Source of the DNA: Carposina sasakii
Taxonomy: Eukaryota; Arthropoda; Insecta; Lepidoptera; Carposinidae
Direction: 5' to 3'
DNA: 64,000 bases
NCBI GenBank assembly: GCA_014607495.2
Contig: CP053148.1
Location: forward strand, 17,732,001-17,796,000
Below the pieces are notes generated by a model. It saw only the letters and a program-made list of their open reading frames with translations. It was not told the DNA's origin and did not search any database. Shown here one piece after another: positions 1-8,476 of the stretch. The position numbers and the translations under genes were made by a program. Positions within the stretch are counted from its first letter, which is position 1. Each line of letters begins with the position of its first letter.

Positions 1-590
1 AGATTAATTTAAGCATATAGCTGACTGATGAAACGATGCCCTTCTCAAAAACTGAAACAATATATCATCAACATTACCCTTTAAATAGACATGTCGGACC
101 ATTAAAAACATCAGACCTAAATATACCGATCGGTTGTTAAAATAGGAGATGCTTAGCATACCCTGACAGTTAATTTGATTATTTTTTAGATACATATATC
201 TAACTTGATGTCATATTGACCTTTGTAAAAAACATACAATATTGAGGTCAGAATTAATAAATTTGATTATATGATATACAGTATACACTTTGTTGAAAGT
301 GACATGGTTTGAGAACTGAACCATGTTTAGTTAGTTAGTTTTGAATACTTTAATTCAATATAAACCTGGGTAAATGTTAACAATCTCTATGACTATAACC
401 TCAACTGCAAAATTTATTTGCAATTCTAATATAAAGTAATTAGCAATAGAAACCTGGTTAAATGAAGTTGCATTAACCAAAACTAAATGGTGCCTCAATT
501 AAACTGCGTAATGTCCTCCAAGCATTATCCAAGTCATGGCGGCCAATTTCAAGGTACATCAGCCAACTCTCTATTCCTTTACTCTTATAG
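1..590. other. AT-rich sequence without a recognisable gene
   Basis: No splice-bounded exon, RNA gene or known repeat end was recognised. Short open frames here have no protein-like composition. Confidence 0.5.
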
Positions 591-726
591 TCTAATGGGA
601 CTGAAAGCCAACACAATCCAAGGGAGATCAGGTGCAGGACCAATGGTTTTATACAGGGTCTAATGGGACTGAAAGCCAACACAACCCGAGAGAAATCAGG
701 TGCAGGACCAATGTTTTTATACAGGG
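591..726. repeat. 68-bp direct repeat, two copies
   Basis: A unit beginning TCTAATGGGACTGAAAGCC starts at 591 and again at 659, with a few substitutions between copies. It resembles a GGGA(C/G)TGAAAGCC-type interspersed repeat I associate with lepidopteran genomes. The second copy runs into the left end of the next element. Confidence 0.7.
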
Positions 727-1123
727 TTCGAAATTATCAAAATAAATATTTTTTTTTGATAATTATCTTGATACTTATCCGATAATTATCCTTGCTGATT
801 TGACAATTAACTTCTTGAAATTTTCTTTATTTAAATTATAATCTATTTATCTCAAAAAGAAAATAAGATGAAAAATTCAATTTAATTCAGAGTTTGTTTT
901 TATGGCGTCAAAAAAGTAAGAAAGTATGTAAAAAAAAGAGAAATTCCAGAAATTCACACTTCTCTTGTCAGTCAAAGGTTTTTTTTTATGTCTAGCGCGT
1001 TTGGATATGTAAACAAACTTAGATTATTTTAGTGTTTGATTTTTATAATTATCAAAGATAATTATCAAGGTATATTTATCAAGATACTCGTAATTATCGT
1101 GATAATTATCACTTCGAACCCTG
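722..1123. mobile_element. hAT-like MITE with CAGGGTTCGAA ends
   Basis: The ends are inverted: CAGGGTTCGAA at the left and CGAACCCTG at the right. The interior is rich in GATAATTATC-type palindromes and has no ORF. The 8 bp outside each end are TTTTTATA and GTTTTATA, a 7/8 match consistent with a hAT-type 8-bp target duplication. Superfamily assignment rests on end sequence and duplication length only. Confidence 0.7.
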
Positions 1124-1189
1124 GTTTTATATGCTTTTCTTTCATTTGTACACATTTGCTACATTTTATAGTAATTGTATATATATAGT

Positions 1190-1262
1190 GTGACGAGTTA
1201 AAGAGGGAGAGCAGTGACTGTGGGAGGCCTACGTCCAGCAGTGAACTGCAATAAGCTGACAA
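1190..1262 (+). mobile_element. RTE-type LINE 3' end fragment
   Basis: It carries the segment GGGAGGCCTACGTCCAGCAG followed by a TGCAATAAGCTGA-like terminus. The same segment ends the copies at 16214-16400, 17703-17785, 55000-55248 and 62362-62432. At 55000 the adjoining frame encodes an RTE-like reverse transcriptase C-terminus. Confidence 0.65.
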
Positions 1263-1301
1263 CACTTACTGTACACAATAGTAGGGTATGTAAGTACTTA
1301 C

Positions 1302-1382
1302 CAGGAGGCTGGGGCGCTGGCGCCGGTGTGTCGGGGGCCACCGTAGTGCCCGAGGCGCTTTTCCCCCAAGACACGGCGCCCT
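1302..1382 (-). CDS. Isolated internal coding exon of an unidentified gene
   Basis: On the minus strand this 81-nt segment is bounded by an acceptor ending CTGTACAG and a strong donor GTAAGTAC. It is far more GC-rich than its surroundings. With two entry bases completing a codon and one exit base, it is open as GAVSWGKSASGTTVAPDTPA followed by PAPQPPG, a Pro/Ala/Ser/Thr-rich linker-like sequence. Its length is a multiple of three, so it could be skipped without a frameshift. It lies downstream of the COX7C-like gene on the same strand, and no partner exon was found. I do not recognise the protein. A fortuitous GC-rich open segment with splice-like ends remains possible. Confidence 0.5.
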
Positions 1383-1435
1383 CTGTACAGAAATCAAACA
1401 TTATTTACATACTATAAAATTATTAATAAAGAAAA

Positions 1436-1625
1436 TGGAAAAAATTCTTCACCCGAATGGGAATCGAACCCACGACCGCTGCAAACCGTGCCAGCCGCTA
1501 TAACCACTAAGCCACCGGGTCAATTACTCGGATGACTCGAATTTTACCATCTCTTTTCTAAATTACATATTGGCAACGTTATTCTTCATCCCGGTAGTTA
1601 TACACTAGCCAAATCTACATACATA
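1436..1625 (-). mobile_element. tRNA-like SINE copy A
   Basis: On the minus strand it has a box A-like TGGCTTAGTGGTTA and a box B GGTTCGATTCC framed by a T-arm stem (GTGGG/CCCAC) and an ACCCGG.../CGGGT acceptor-like pair. It ends in a T-rich tail and shares its roughly 120-bp leader with copies at 6300, 32575 and 59300. The flanking shared sequence marks a SINE rather than a functional tRNA gene. Confidence 0.7.
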
Positions 1626-1649
1626 CATATAGGCAAGGCAGTGTTCCAA

Positions 1650-1990
1650 AAATGTGGCTAGAACTGTAGAATCATAAAGATAATACCATAGTCACGTTTA
1701 CCACAGCGGGGACAGATGTAAATGATCAATGACAAGTTTCTAGCTTATCGCCTGAGAGAATTATGCTAGCAAATGTGATCTTTAAGCTATAGGCAGCGCC
1801 GGCACGAAGAAGTAAATTTTAGAATGGAGAGAGATCCAATTATGGTGCCTCTCCTGTTTGCTCCTAATAATATATACCTGTATCAATTGTGAGGGCAAAG
1901 TTCTAGTCTAGGATTTGGCGCCTGGAGCGACTGCTCCGTTCGCCATATGGGCAGGCCGGCCCTGGTTATAGTAGGTATCTTTAGATGCAT
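1650..1990. repeat. Fragments of dispersed repeats
   Basis: Positions 1660-1770 match the repeat family seen at 23075, 31095 and 61905 (CAGTTTCTAGCTTAT-type core). Positions about 1792-1970 have weakly inverted CAGCGCCGGC/GCCGGCCCTG ends and may be an old hAT-type MITE. No gene is seen. Confidence 0.4.
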
Positions 1991-2008
1991 TTTTATAACA
2001 GGTTTTAT

Positions 2009-2131
2009 ACAGGGTGTAACAAAAAGGGTATGTTAAGCGAAAAGCTACGTAAATAGCCCACTGTAGAGAATCTATCCACAAAATTTGAGATTCGAAATTA
2101 CATGTTTATTTTTCAAGATTGTATGAAATTA
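2009..2131 (+). mobile_element. Half copy of 260-bp foldback MITE family
   Basis: It starts ACAGGGTGTAAC and follows one arm of the foldback elements at 15339, 23266, 33503, 38066 and 51023, then breaks into unrelated sequence at about 2131. Only one arm is present. Confidence 0.8.
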
Positions 2132-2360
2132 ACTGACGGGCACGTCCACCCTCGAGCTGTCATAGCTCTCGCGACTCCACTCTGCCCGGCCGGCGAAGGC
2201 AAGGCAGAGGTGGGGGAATTGTTCCTCGTCAGACCTCACTCTGGCGCCGGAGATGAGGCACAGGGTCTTCCCCCGGGAGCACTTCAGGTCCTTGGGAACG
2301 CTACCTCCCAACAGCTCGCCACAAGCTGCCTTGCGGGCTTATTATTGTTATTATCATGCT
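2123..2360 (+). repeat. LINE-like 3' segment with TTATTATT tail
   Basis: It ends GCCTTGCGGGCTTATTATTGTTATT, the same kind of 3' boundary as both units of the duplication at 4744-6020 (CCTGCGGGC followed by TTATTAT-type sequence). A GC-rich body running into a short A/T microsatellite tail suggests a LINE 3' end. The 96-codon frame here is not a recognisable protein. Confidence 0.45.
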
Positions 2361-2823
2361 ATGGATACATCTACCATCTCTCACTCAGGTGAGAAATACC
2401 ATATCCATTGCAGATAAGACATAAGTCTATTGCAGGTGTATTGATATGGGATTTTGATGATACAATCATAAACAATAAGTAATAGACACAGTTCAGTTTT
2501 CTCAATAACATGTCAATCCTAATCACACACAAGGTTAAATATATAATATCCCCATGAGAAATATATCAATGGTCCATATAATAAATGTTAATTAAATAAT
2601 TTAATGCGTTCTCTGCTAAGGCTGTCAGTGTTGACCATCACAGCATGGACAGGAAAATGCATTTTTTTTTCTTGGCATAGAACATGTTAACTATGTCAAA
2701 AAGCTACACACATAGTATTTAGGGTGATATTGACAGAAAAATGTATGTTGTTGTATCGCTGGTGTATTTTTAAGATCATAATAGAGCTAAGAACTTAGTA
2801 TTTTTCATAAAAATATTTTATTA

Positions 2824-3145
2824 CTAGTGGACGCCTGCAACTCTGTCCGTGTGGACTACAGTAAAAACAAAATGTTGAAATTATCCGGGATAAAAACATT
2901 TTCCCAGAATGAAAAGTAGCCTATATGTTAAGAGGGACCAGTCACAATTTATTCCTAAAAACTGCATCGAAATCAGTTCAGCCGTTTCTGAGATTAGCGT
3001 GCACAAACACACCGACTAACAGACAAAAAAATTCCAAAAATCATCGTTTGGGTTCTATTGCGTTGATAAAGGTCTCCTATAATAATTTTTCTCATATATC
3101 TTCCATGTACAGACAGTGATCCGTTATATTTTTATTATTTATGTA
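2824..3145 (-). mobile_element. Helitron-type non-autonomous element
   Basis: Read on the minus strand it terminates in CTAG next to a T, preceded by the GCGTCC-type 3' tip shared with copies at 11439, 37513 and 50997. The 5' boundary is approximate. The interior contains the common phrase for 'isoprenoid-like' helitron bodies seen also at 8390 and 57790 (GATGCAGTTTT, ACTTAACATATAGG). No protein is encoded. Confidence 0.6.
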
Positions 3146-4261
3146 CCTTTTTTCAAAAAAACAAATGAGAGGCTAAGATAAAGGAGCATTTGAAATTGAA
3201 ATGGTTTTTATTTTTATTGGTAAACAGTATAGTTACCAATATAAAAAAAAAACTTACAGCTATTGCAGTCAAGCAGCTGCAGGCATTTTGTGTTTCATCA
3301 TTTTGTCTTGTCATTATGTTACAAAAATAGAAGGATAAAATGGCTATGATTCCATTGATATTTCATAAAATATACTCTTCATTGTGGAAAGAACCAACAA
3401 TATTTCAGCATAGAACCATTGCATACAAAGAAAAGTAAGGCATGATAGTAAACACCCTTGAAATTTTAATTGAATGAAGAAAATATTTATGGTAAAAACC
3501 TTGCATAAGCTGGGTACATATATACTGGTAATATTATGCTTTTACAGGGTGAACAGGCTGGCATAAGAGAATGAAAATAAAACCACTATTGCAAAGTGAT
3601 CATAATAACATAAAGTCACGTAGAGGCGAGACTAACCGATGGTCTCTGCACTTACAAATGCGTCACAAAGAACAGCGATGCCTTTCTGCGTGATGCATAC
3701 CTTGGTTTTGACTGTGGCACGAAAATCTTGTGGCTTGTCCGCCCGTCACCCGAACACACAAACAACTACAACATAAATACAGTATGTTCCACCAGGAAGA
3801 TTAAAATCGATAACGGAATGATCAAACAAAAATACTTTAAAGTAATGTATCACAGAACCAAAAGTTAGCAAATGATTCCGAGGACGCTACTCAAACTGCG
3901 GCCAAACGTAGCAAAGCATTACTGTGGCCTTTTGTTAGATAAATTACGAAAGCAAATTAACGGGATTTTTCTTGAGCGACTTGTAGAAATTGCACAAAGA
4001 AAGATGTCAGTCAGGATGTCAGAAAAAAAGTCAAAGGCTTTTTTATTTTTGTCAAGGTTAAGACAACAAAATGTAACCATACAGCCAAGTCCAATCTTTT
4101 CTTTCAAGATTAGTTTTAAAAATAATTTAAAAAATTCTCGATTACATTATTAACTCCTTTAATTTTATAAATCATTTTCTAGCAAAAACGGTAGGAAAAC
4201 GTAAGAATTAGTTGTGAAGCCACATACGCCCAGCATGATACCAAAATCAATACATATACAT
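3146..4261. other. Unassigned sequence
   Basis: No repeat copy was recognised. A 93-codon plus-strand frame at 3872-4153 is AT-driven and has no recognisable domain. On the minus strand a short GC-richer frame near 3640-3760 is open but lacks a good acceptor, so no gene is called. Confidence 0.4.
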
Positions 4262-4643
4262 ACAGGTGTTTTTTTTGTGGCCACCTTTAACGAAGGGTAC
4301 GTATTCTATACATGGAATAAAGTAAGTTTATGCCAAAAAAAATGCTGGGAAAAAGATTTTTTTTTTTTTTTAATTTTAAATTCCTTGATAGTGCGAAATT
4401 TATAGTGTTTAGTGTTTATGTTAGTTTTTTTATAGACAGATATTAATTATTTTTCGTGAAAAAATCCTGCTACGCGCATCTATGTGCATTTATGCAGAAA
4501 AACACAGTCTATTTACTCAACTTTGGACCCAAATATTTTGGAAACCAGACACTTCCCAGGTATGCTTCCATGGAGAAAAATGATCGTGATGATGAGGAGA
4601 TTCCGTAGTTTTCGGGAACGTTGACGACCAAAAATCATTCTGT
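4262..4643 (+). mobile_element. About 390-bp MITE family G, copy 1
   Basis: It begins ACAGGTGTTTTTTTTGTGG and ends CCAAAAATCATTCTGT. Copies lie at 44386-44755 (inverted), 55834-56221 and 63804 to the window end. Across copies the termini are ACAGGGTG and its inverse. The interior carries conserved non-coding blocks such as TCTATGTGCATTTATGCAGA. Confidence 0.75.
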
Positions 4644-4743
4644 ATAGTCGTGCCACGCTAAGTTTGCAAAAGTCAAAATGCGGTAGATTTTCAAATTTTG
4701 TAGTTGGGATCACTCATAAAGTTCGAAAAAATTGTCTTGATAC

Positions 4744-6020
4744 TTTTAAGAGAACATTAATATGGTGTGGGATACACATGGCGGATACCATCACCGAGCG
4801 CACAATATAATACCTATACACCCGGTGATGGTCCCCGCCATGTGCAAAGACTGTTGGAGTGCAGATCTACGTCGTGCGAGGGAAATCTAAGGTTATGGGC
4901 TATGGGATTGAATGTTGGGTGACTGGATAAGGGCTATTTTATATAGGGAGACTATTAGACGCCTGCCATTACAATTTAGTCCCAAAATTGTGAGGTGGCA
5001 GGCGGTGGTTTGCCACCCGTAATTTAAGGGCATGAGGTGGGCTTCCCATAATTGGCGCATGCCGGGAGGCAACACCGGCGCGGGCGGCTAAGGGTGCAAA
5101 GAGATGAGACTGCGGGGCGTGAACGCCAGTTACCCCCGGCGTTATGACATTTTACACTTCCACCCTGGGGAAAAGGTTCCGCTCTTTCGCTGTTCCCTCC
5201 TAGCCGGCCAATGAAGGCAAGCTAAGAGTCGAGGGCCAAAGATGGTAAAGTGGCCCTCTAAACTCGGGTCCATGGTGACGCCAATCTCCAACAGCTTCGC
5301 CACAAAATCTGCCCTGCGGGCCTATTATTTATATTATTATATCTCTTTAGAAATTCACGGGACTACGGAGCCCGGTCCTTTAAGAGGCGTGCATCGGGCC
5401 GTAGCCAAGATGTAGAGGCCCTTTTAAGAGAGCATTAATATGGTATGGGATACACATGGCGGATACCATCACCGAACGCACAATATGATACACCCGGTGA
5501 TAGTCCCTGCCATGTGCAAAGACTATTGGAGTGCAGATCTAAGTCGTGCGATGGAAAACTAAGGTCATGGACTATAGGGTTGAATGTTCGGTGGCTGGAT
5601 AAGGTCTATTGTATATAGGGAGACCTATCGGACGCCTGCCATAACAATCTAGTCCCAAAATTATGAGGTGGCAGACGGTGACTAGCCGCCCGTAATTTAA
5701 GGCCATGAGGTGGGCTTCCCATAAGTGGCGCATGCCGGGGAGGCAACACTAGCGCGGGTGGCTAAGGGTGCAGAGAGGTGAGACTGCGGGGCATGAACGT
5801 CAGTTAACCCCGGCGTTATGACATTTTACACTTCCACCCTGGAGCAAAGGTTCCGCTCTTGCGTTGTTCCCTCCTAGCCGGCCAATGAAGGCAAGCTAAG
5901 AGTCGAGTGCCAAAGATGGTAAAGTGGCTCACTGAACTCGGGTCTGTGGTGACGCCAATCACCAACAGCTTCGCCACAAAGCTGCCCTGCGGGCTTATAT
6001 TATTATGTCCGCGTGACATT
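4744..6020. repeat. Tandem duplication with a 678-bp period (two units)
   Basis: Unit 1 (from 4744) and unit 2 (from 5422) both start TTTTAAGAG(A)(A/G)CATTAATATGG and run in parallel for about 590 bp with scattered substitutions. Each ends in TGCCCTGCGGGC plus an ATT-rich tail. Both contain an inverted pair (ACACATGGCGGATACCATCACC / GGTGATGGTCCCCGCCATGTG). The structure fits two LINE- or SINE-like units in tandem. No intact ORF spans them. Confidence 0.75.
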
Positions 6021-6299
6021 ACTTAATTATAGCCTATGTGTCAGTCTGGTGTACTTTTAAACTCAAGCAAAATGCAAATTTTTAGTAACATACTAAAAAT
6101 TTGCGTATTTACATATTGTTGAGTGTACAAGGAAGGACACCTGTGGCCCTCTGTGGCAGTAAACTTTCCAATATTACGCTAAACTAGGTACCATTTATAG
6201 GTATGGAAAATAATTAAGAACCTACTACCTTCAAATAGTACCTATTACTTTACTGATAATGAAACAATATAAATAGGAATCGTTTCATCTTTAAACATT

Positions 6300-6515
6300 G
6301 TGCTGAGGGATTCAGCTTTATTTGCCGAGATTTGGCTAGTGTATAGCTATCGGGATGAAAAATAACGTTGCCAATATGTAATTTAGAAAAGAGATGGTAA
6401 AATTCGTCATCCGAGTAATTGACCCGGTGGCTTAGTGGTTAAAACGGCTGGCACGGTTTGCAGTGGTCGTGGGTTCGATTCCCACTCGGGTGAAGATTTT
6501 TTTCCATTTTCTCTA
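6300..6515 (+). mobile_element. tRNA-like SINE copy B
   Basis: It holds box A-like TGGCTTAGTGGTTA near 6430 and box B GGTTCGATTCCC near 6473, followed by GGGTGAAGATTTTTTTCC. The leader from about 6300 matches the leader of copies A and C. A promoter-like tRNA body embedded in a longer repeat argues for a SINE. Confidence 0.75.
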
Positions 6516-6529
6516 TTAATAATTTAATA

Positions 6530-7270
6530 GGAATTTTCATTCTCTTAAACGCCTACAGAACTTTCTTCTCATTAAGACCAAAATAACCCTCGCTAAATCA
6601 CTTATTCTTCCTCTTATTGATTATATGCGGATGTTTGCTATCTTGACGCCAATGAGGAGCTGCTACGAGTAAATAAACTCAAACGGCTCCAAAATCTAGA
6701 AATTCGATTTATATATGGCTTACGCAATTATGACCATGTATCTCATCTTCGCCGGAATGCTCACGTACTTTATAAGATTCTGTACAGTGGCCCTTCTCCG
6801 GAGTATCTTGTAGAGAGATTTCAATATCTTTTCTCCAGACACAGACCTCTTAGGTCTATAACTACGTCTATGTTGAAAACTCCTCAACACAACACCGGAG
6901 CATATGGTTACTCCTTCACAGTTCACGCGGTCGAGCTTTGGAATTCCTCACCCCACTCAGTGAGGTATTGTCGTACCATCGGCATTTTTAAGAAGAGACT
7001 TAAGGAGCACTACTTGTCTCTCTGAAGTTAGTAGGTAGTAGGTTATTATGGAATATGTATGTAAATTGGTGTGTATAGTATTTGTTTATTTTTTGTTATC
7101 CGTCTTTCTTTTTCTCCCTCTATGCATATGTGTTTTACCTATTCTGTGATGTCTTTTTTTTGTTCGGGTTACCTGGAAGAGATCTCTTATAGAGATAAGC
7201 TCGCCTTTTTACAATATTTATTTTAATTGTGTTATTTTGTATTATGTGTGTGTACAATAAAGAATATGAA
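6530..7270 (+). pseudogene. Jockey/CR1-type LINE ORF2 C-terminus, decayed
   Basis: The plus strand encodes, with frame breaks, the end of a non-LTR retrotransposon reverse transcriptase. Segments resembling 'LAKSLILPLIDY', 'RLQNLEIRFIYGLRNYDH' and 'VELWNSSPHSVR' are followed by 'TIGIFKKRLKEHYLSL' and a stop at about 7023. A 3' UTR follows, with a GGAAGAGATCTC/AGAGATAAGC stem-like segment, AATAAAG at about 7256 and a short GAATAA-type tail. The same C-terminal motif and 3' UTR occur at 50146-51420 and, as UTR only, at 25850. It is a dead 5'-truncated insertion. Confidence 0.8.
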
Positions 7271-7617
7271 TAAGAATATATGAATAAAAATATAGTATGT
7301 ATTAATTTGCTTAATTTTATTTATATAATACTTATTTCTATCATACATTAAAATATTTTCGTCGTTAAGATTAGATCCCAAAACTTCCTTTCGTACTTGC
7401 CGTCGTCGGCTAATTTCTTTAAAATATATTCTTAAATTCGTAAAATTAGTGTCTGCATGTAGCCACATATTAATTTCCATAGGTATGATTCACTTCCATA
7501 CAAAGCATCAAAAGCTTTAAAGCTAGCTATCTTGTTTACAGTTCGATTTCTTGAAAACATTGTCATCTCTACAAAACTTGAGATAACCATTTTTACACGA
7601 TCACAAGCATCTTTCAT
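7232..7617 (-). pseudogene. Two overlapping minus-strand ORFs, possible broken gene
   Basis: A frame at 7432-7617 (starting MKDACDRVKMV, with FKAFDALYGSESYLWKLI) and another at 7232-7480 (with FTNLRIYFKEISRRRQVRKE) overlap and can be read as one protein across a single frameshift near 7440. The composition is protein-like, with balanced charge and aromatic residues, unlike most AT-driven ORFs here. I do not recognise the family. It could be a decayed transposon gene or retrocopy. Confidence 0.3.
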
Positions 7618-7739
7618 AGCAACTATTTATTCCCGACCTTCGTTTTAACATGGTTCACCATGGTTTTATTAAATTCACATAATTTAAATATTTATTATCA
7701 TCAACTGACGTAAGTAAAATTACTGTTCTATTCTATTTT

Positions 7740-8220
7740 TACAAGCTTTTATTTAACTTGCAATGTATGTTTGTTCGGGTGAAATCTTACAACTAAATTT
7801 TAAGGCACTTGCCCTCAACCGATTGGGCTGAAATTTGGTAAGCACGTTCAGTTCGGATGACAATGCATGATTAACAGTGTGACGTCATTCTAAATCCAAC
7901 ATGGCGGCATACCCACAATGGCGGACCAATTATTTTTAATGCATTCCTTCAATATGGGTATCAAATTAAAGGGCTAGCTGAGAGTAACTCGAAAAAATGT
8001 GACGTCACTCTTAATCCAATATGGCCGACTTCTAAAACTTGAAAATCTATTTTGAAACAGATATTTTTAAGCAATTGAGTTGGAAGTTTGTATGCACGTT
8101 TATGCATGACAATGCGTGGTTAACTGTATGACGTTATTCCAAATCCACCATGGCGGAACACCCAAAATGGCGGATAAATTTAGGTAAAAAAACCTTTTTA
8201 AAAACTAGCTTTTATTAAAT
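7740..8220. repeat. Dispersed repeat with ATGGCGG-type internal motifs
   Basis: It contains repeated TGACGTCA(T/C)TC and CAAAATGGCGGA/CACAATGGCGGAC motifs and two diverged subrepeats about 250 bp apart (TTGGTAAGCACGTTCAG versus TTTGTATGCACGTTTATG). The repeated internal structure suggests a non-autonomous transposable element. No ORF. Confidence 0.45.
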
Positions 8221-8476
8221 GCGCTTAAAAGAAAAAATAAACTTTTACACTAAAACTTTTACTGTTAATTTATAACGTCATTTCAAATTTAACACATTTG
8301 ACACAATTTATATGTTATAAAAGCTTGTCGCGACATTTAAGTACTCGTATTTACTTTCTTAGTTTTCGATGCAGTTTTCAGGAATATATTATGACAGGTC
8401 CCACTTAACATATAGGCTACTTATCCAGGGAAAATGTTTTTATCCCGGATAATTTCGACATTTTGTTTTTTCTGTA

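Noticed and set aside
2102..2392. 96-codon plus-strand ORF
   Set aside because: Spans a foldback half-copy and a LINE-like 3' segment; no protein family.
3640..3760. Minus-strand terminal exon ending ...VSAETIG-stop
   Set aside because: Open frame is short and lacks a convincing acceptor or partner exon.
3872..4153. 93-codon plus-strand ORF
   Set aside because: No recognisable motif, no splice or promoter context, and an overlapping minus frame of similar quality.
6422..6495. Functional tRNA gene
   Set aside because: Box A and box B are good but the anticodon stem does not pair well and the whole sits in a repeated longer unit; SINE preferred.
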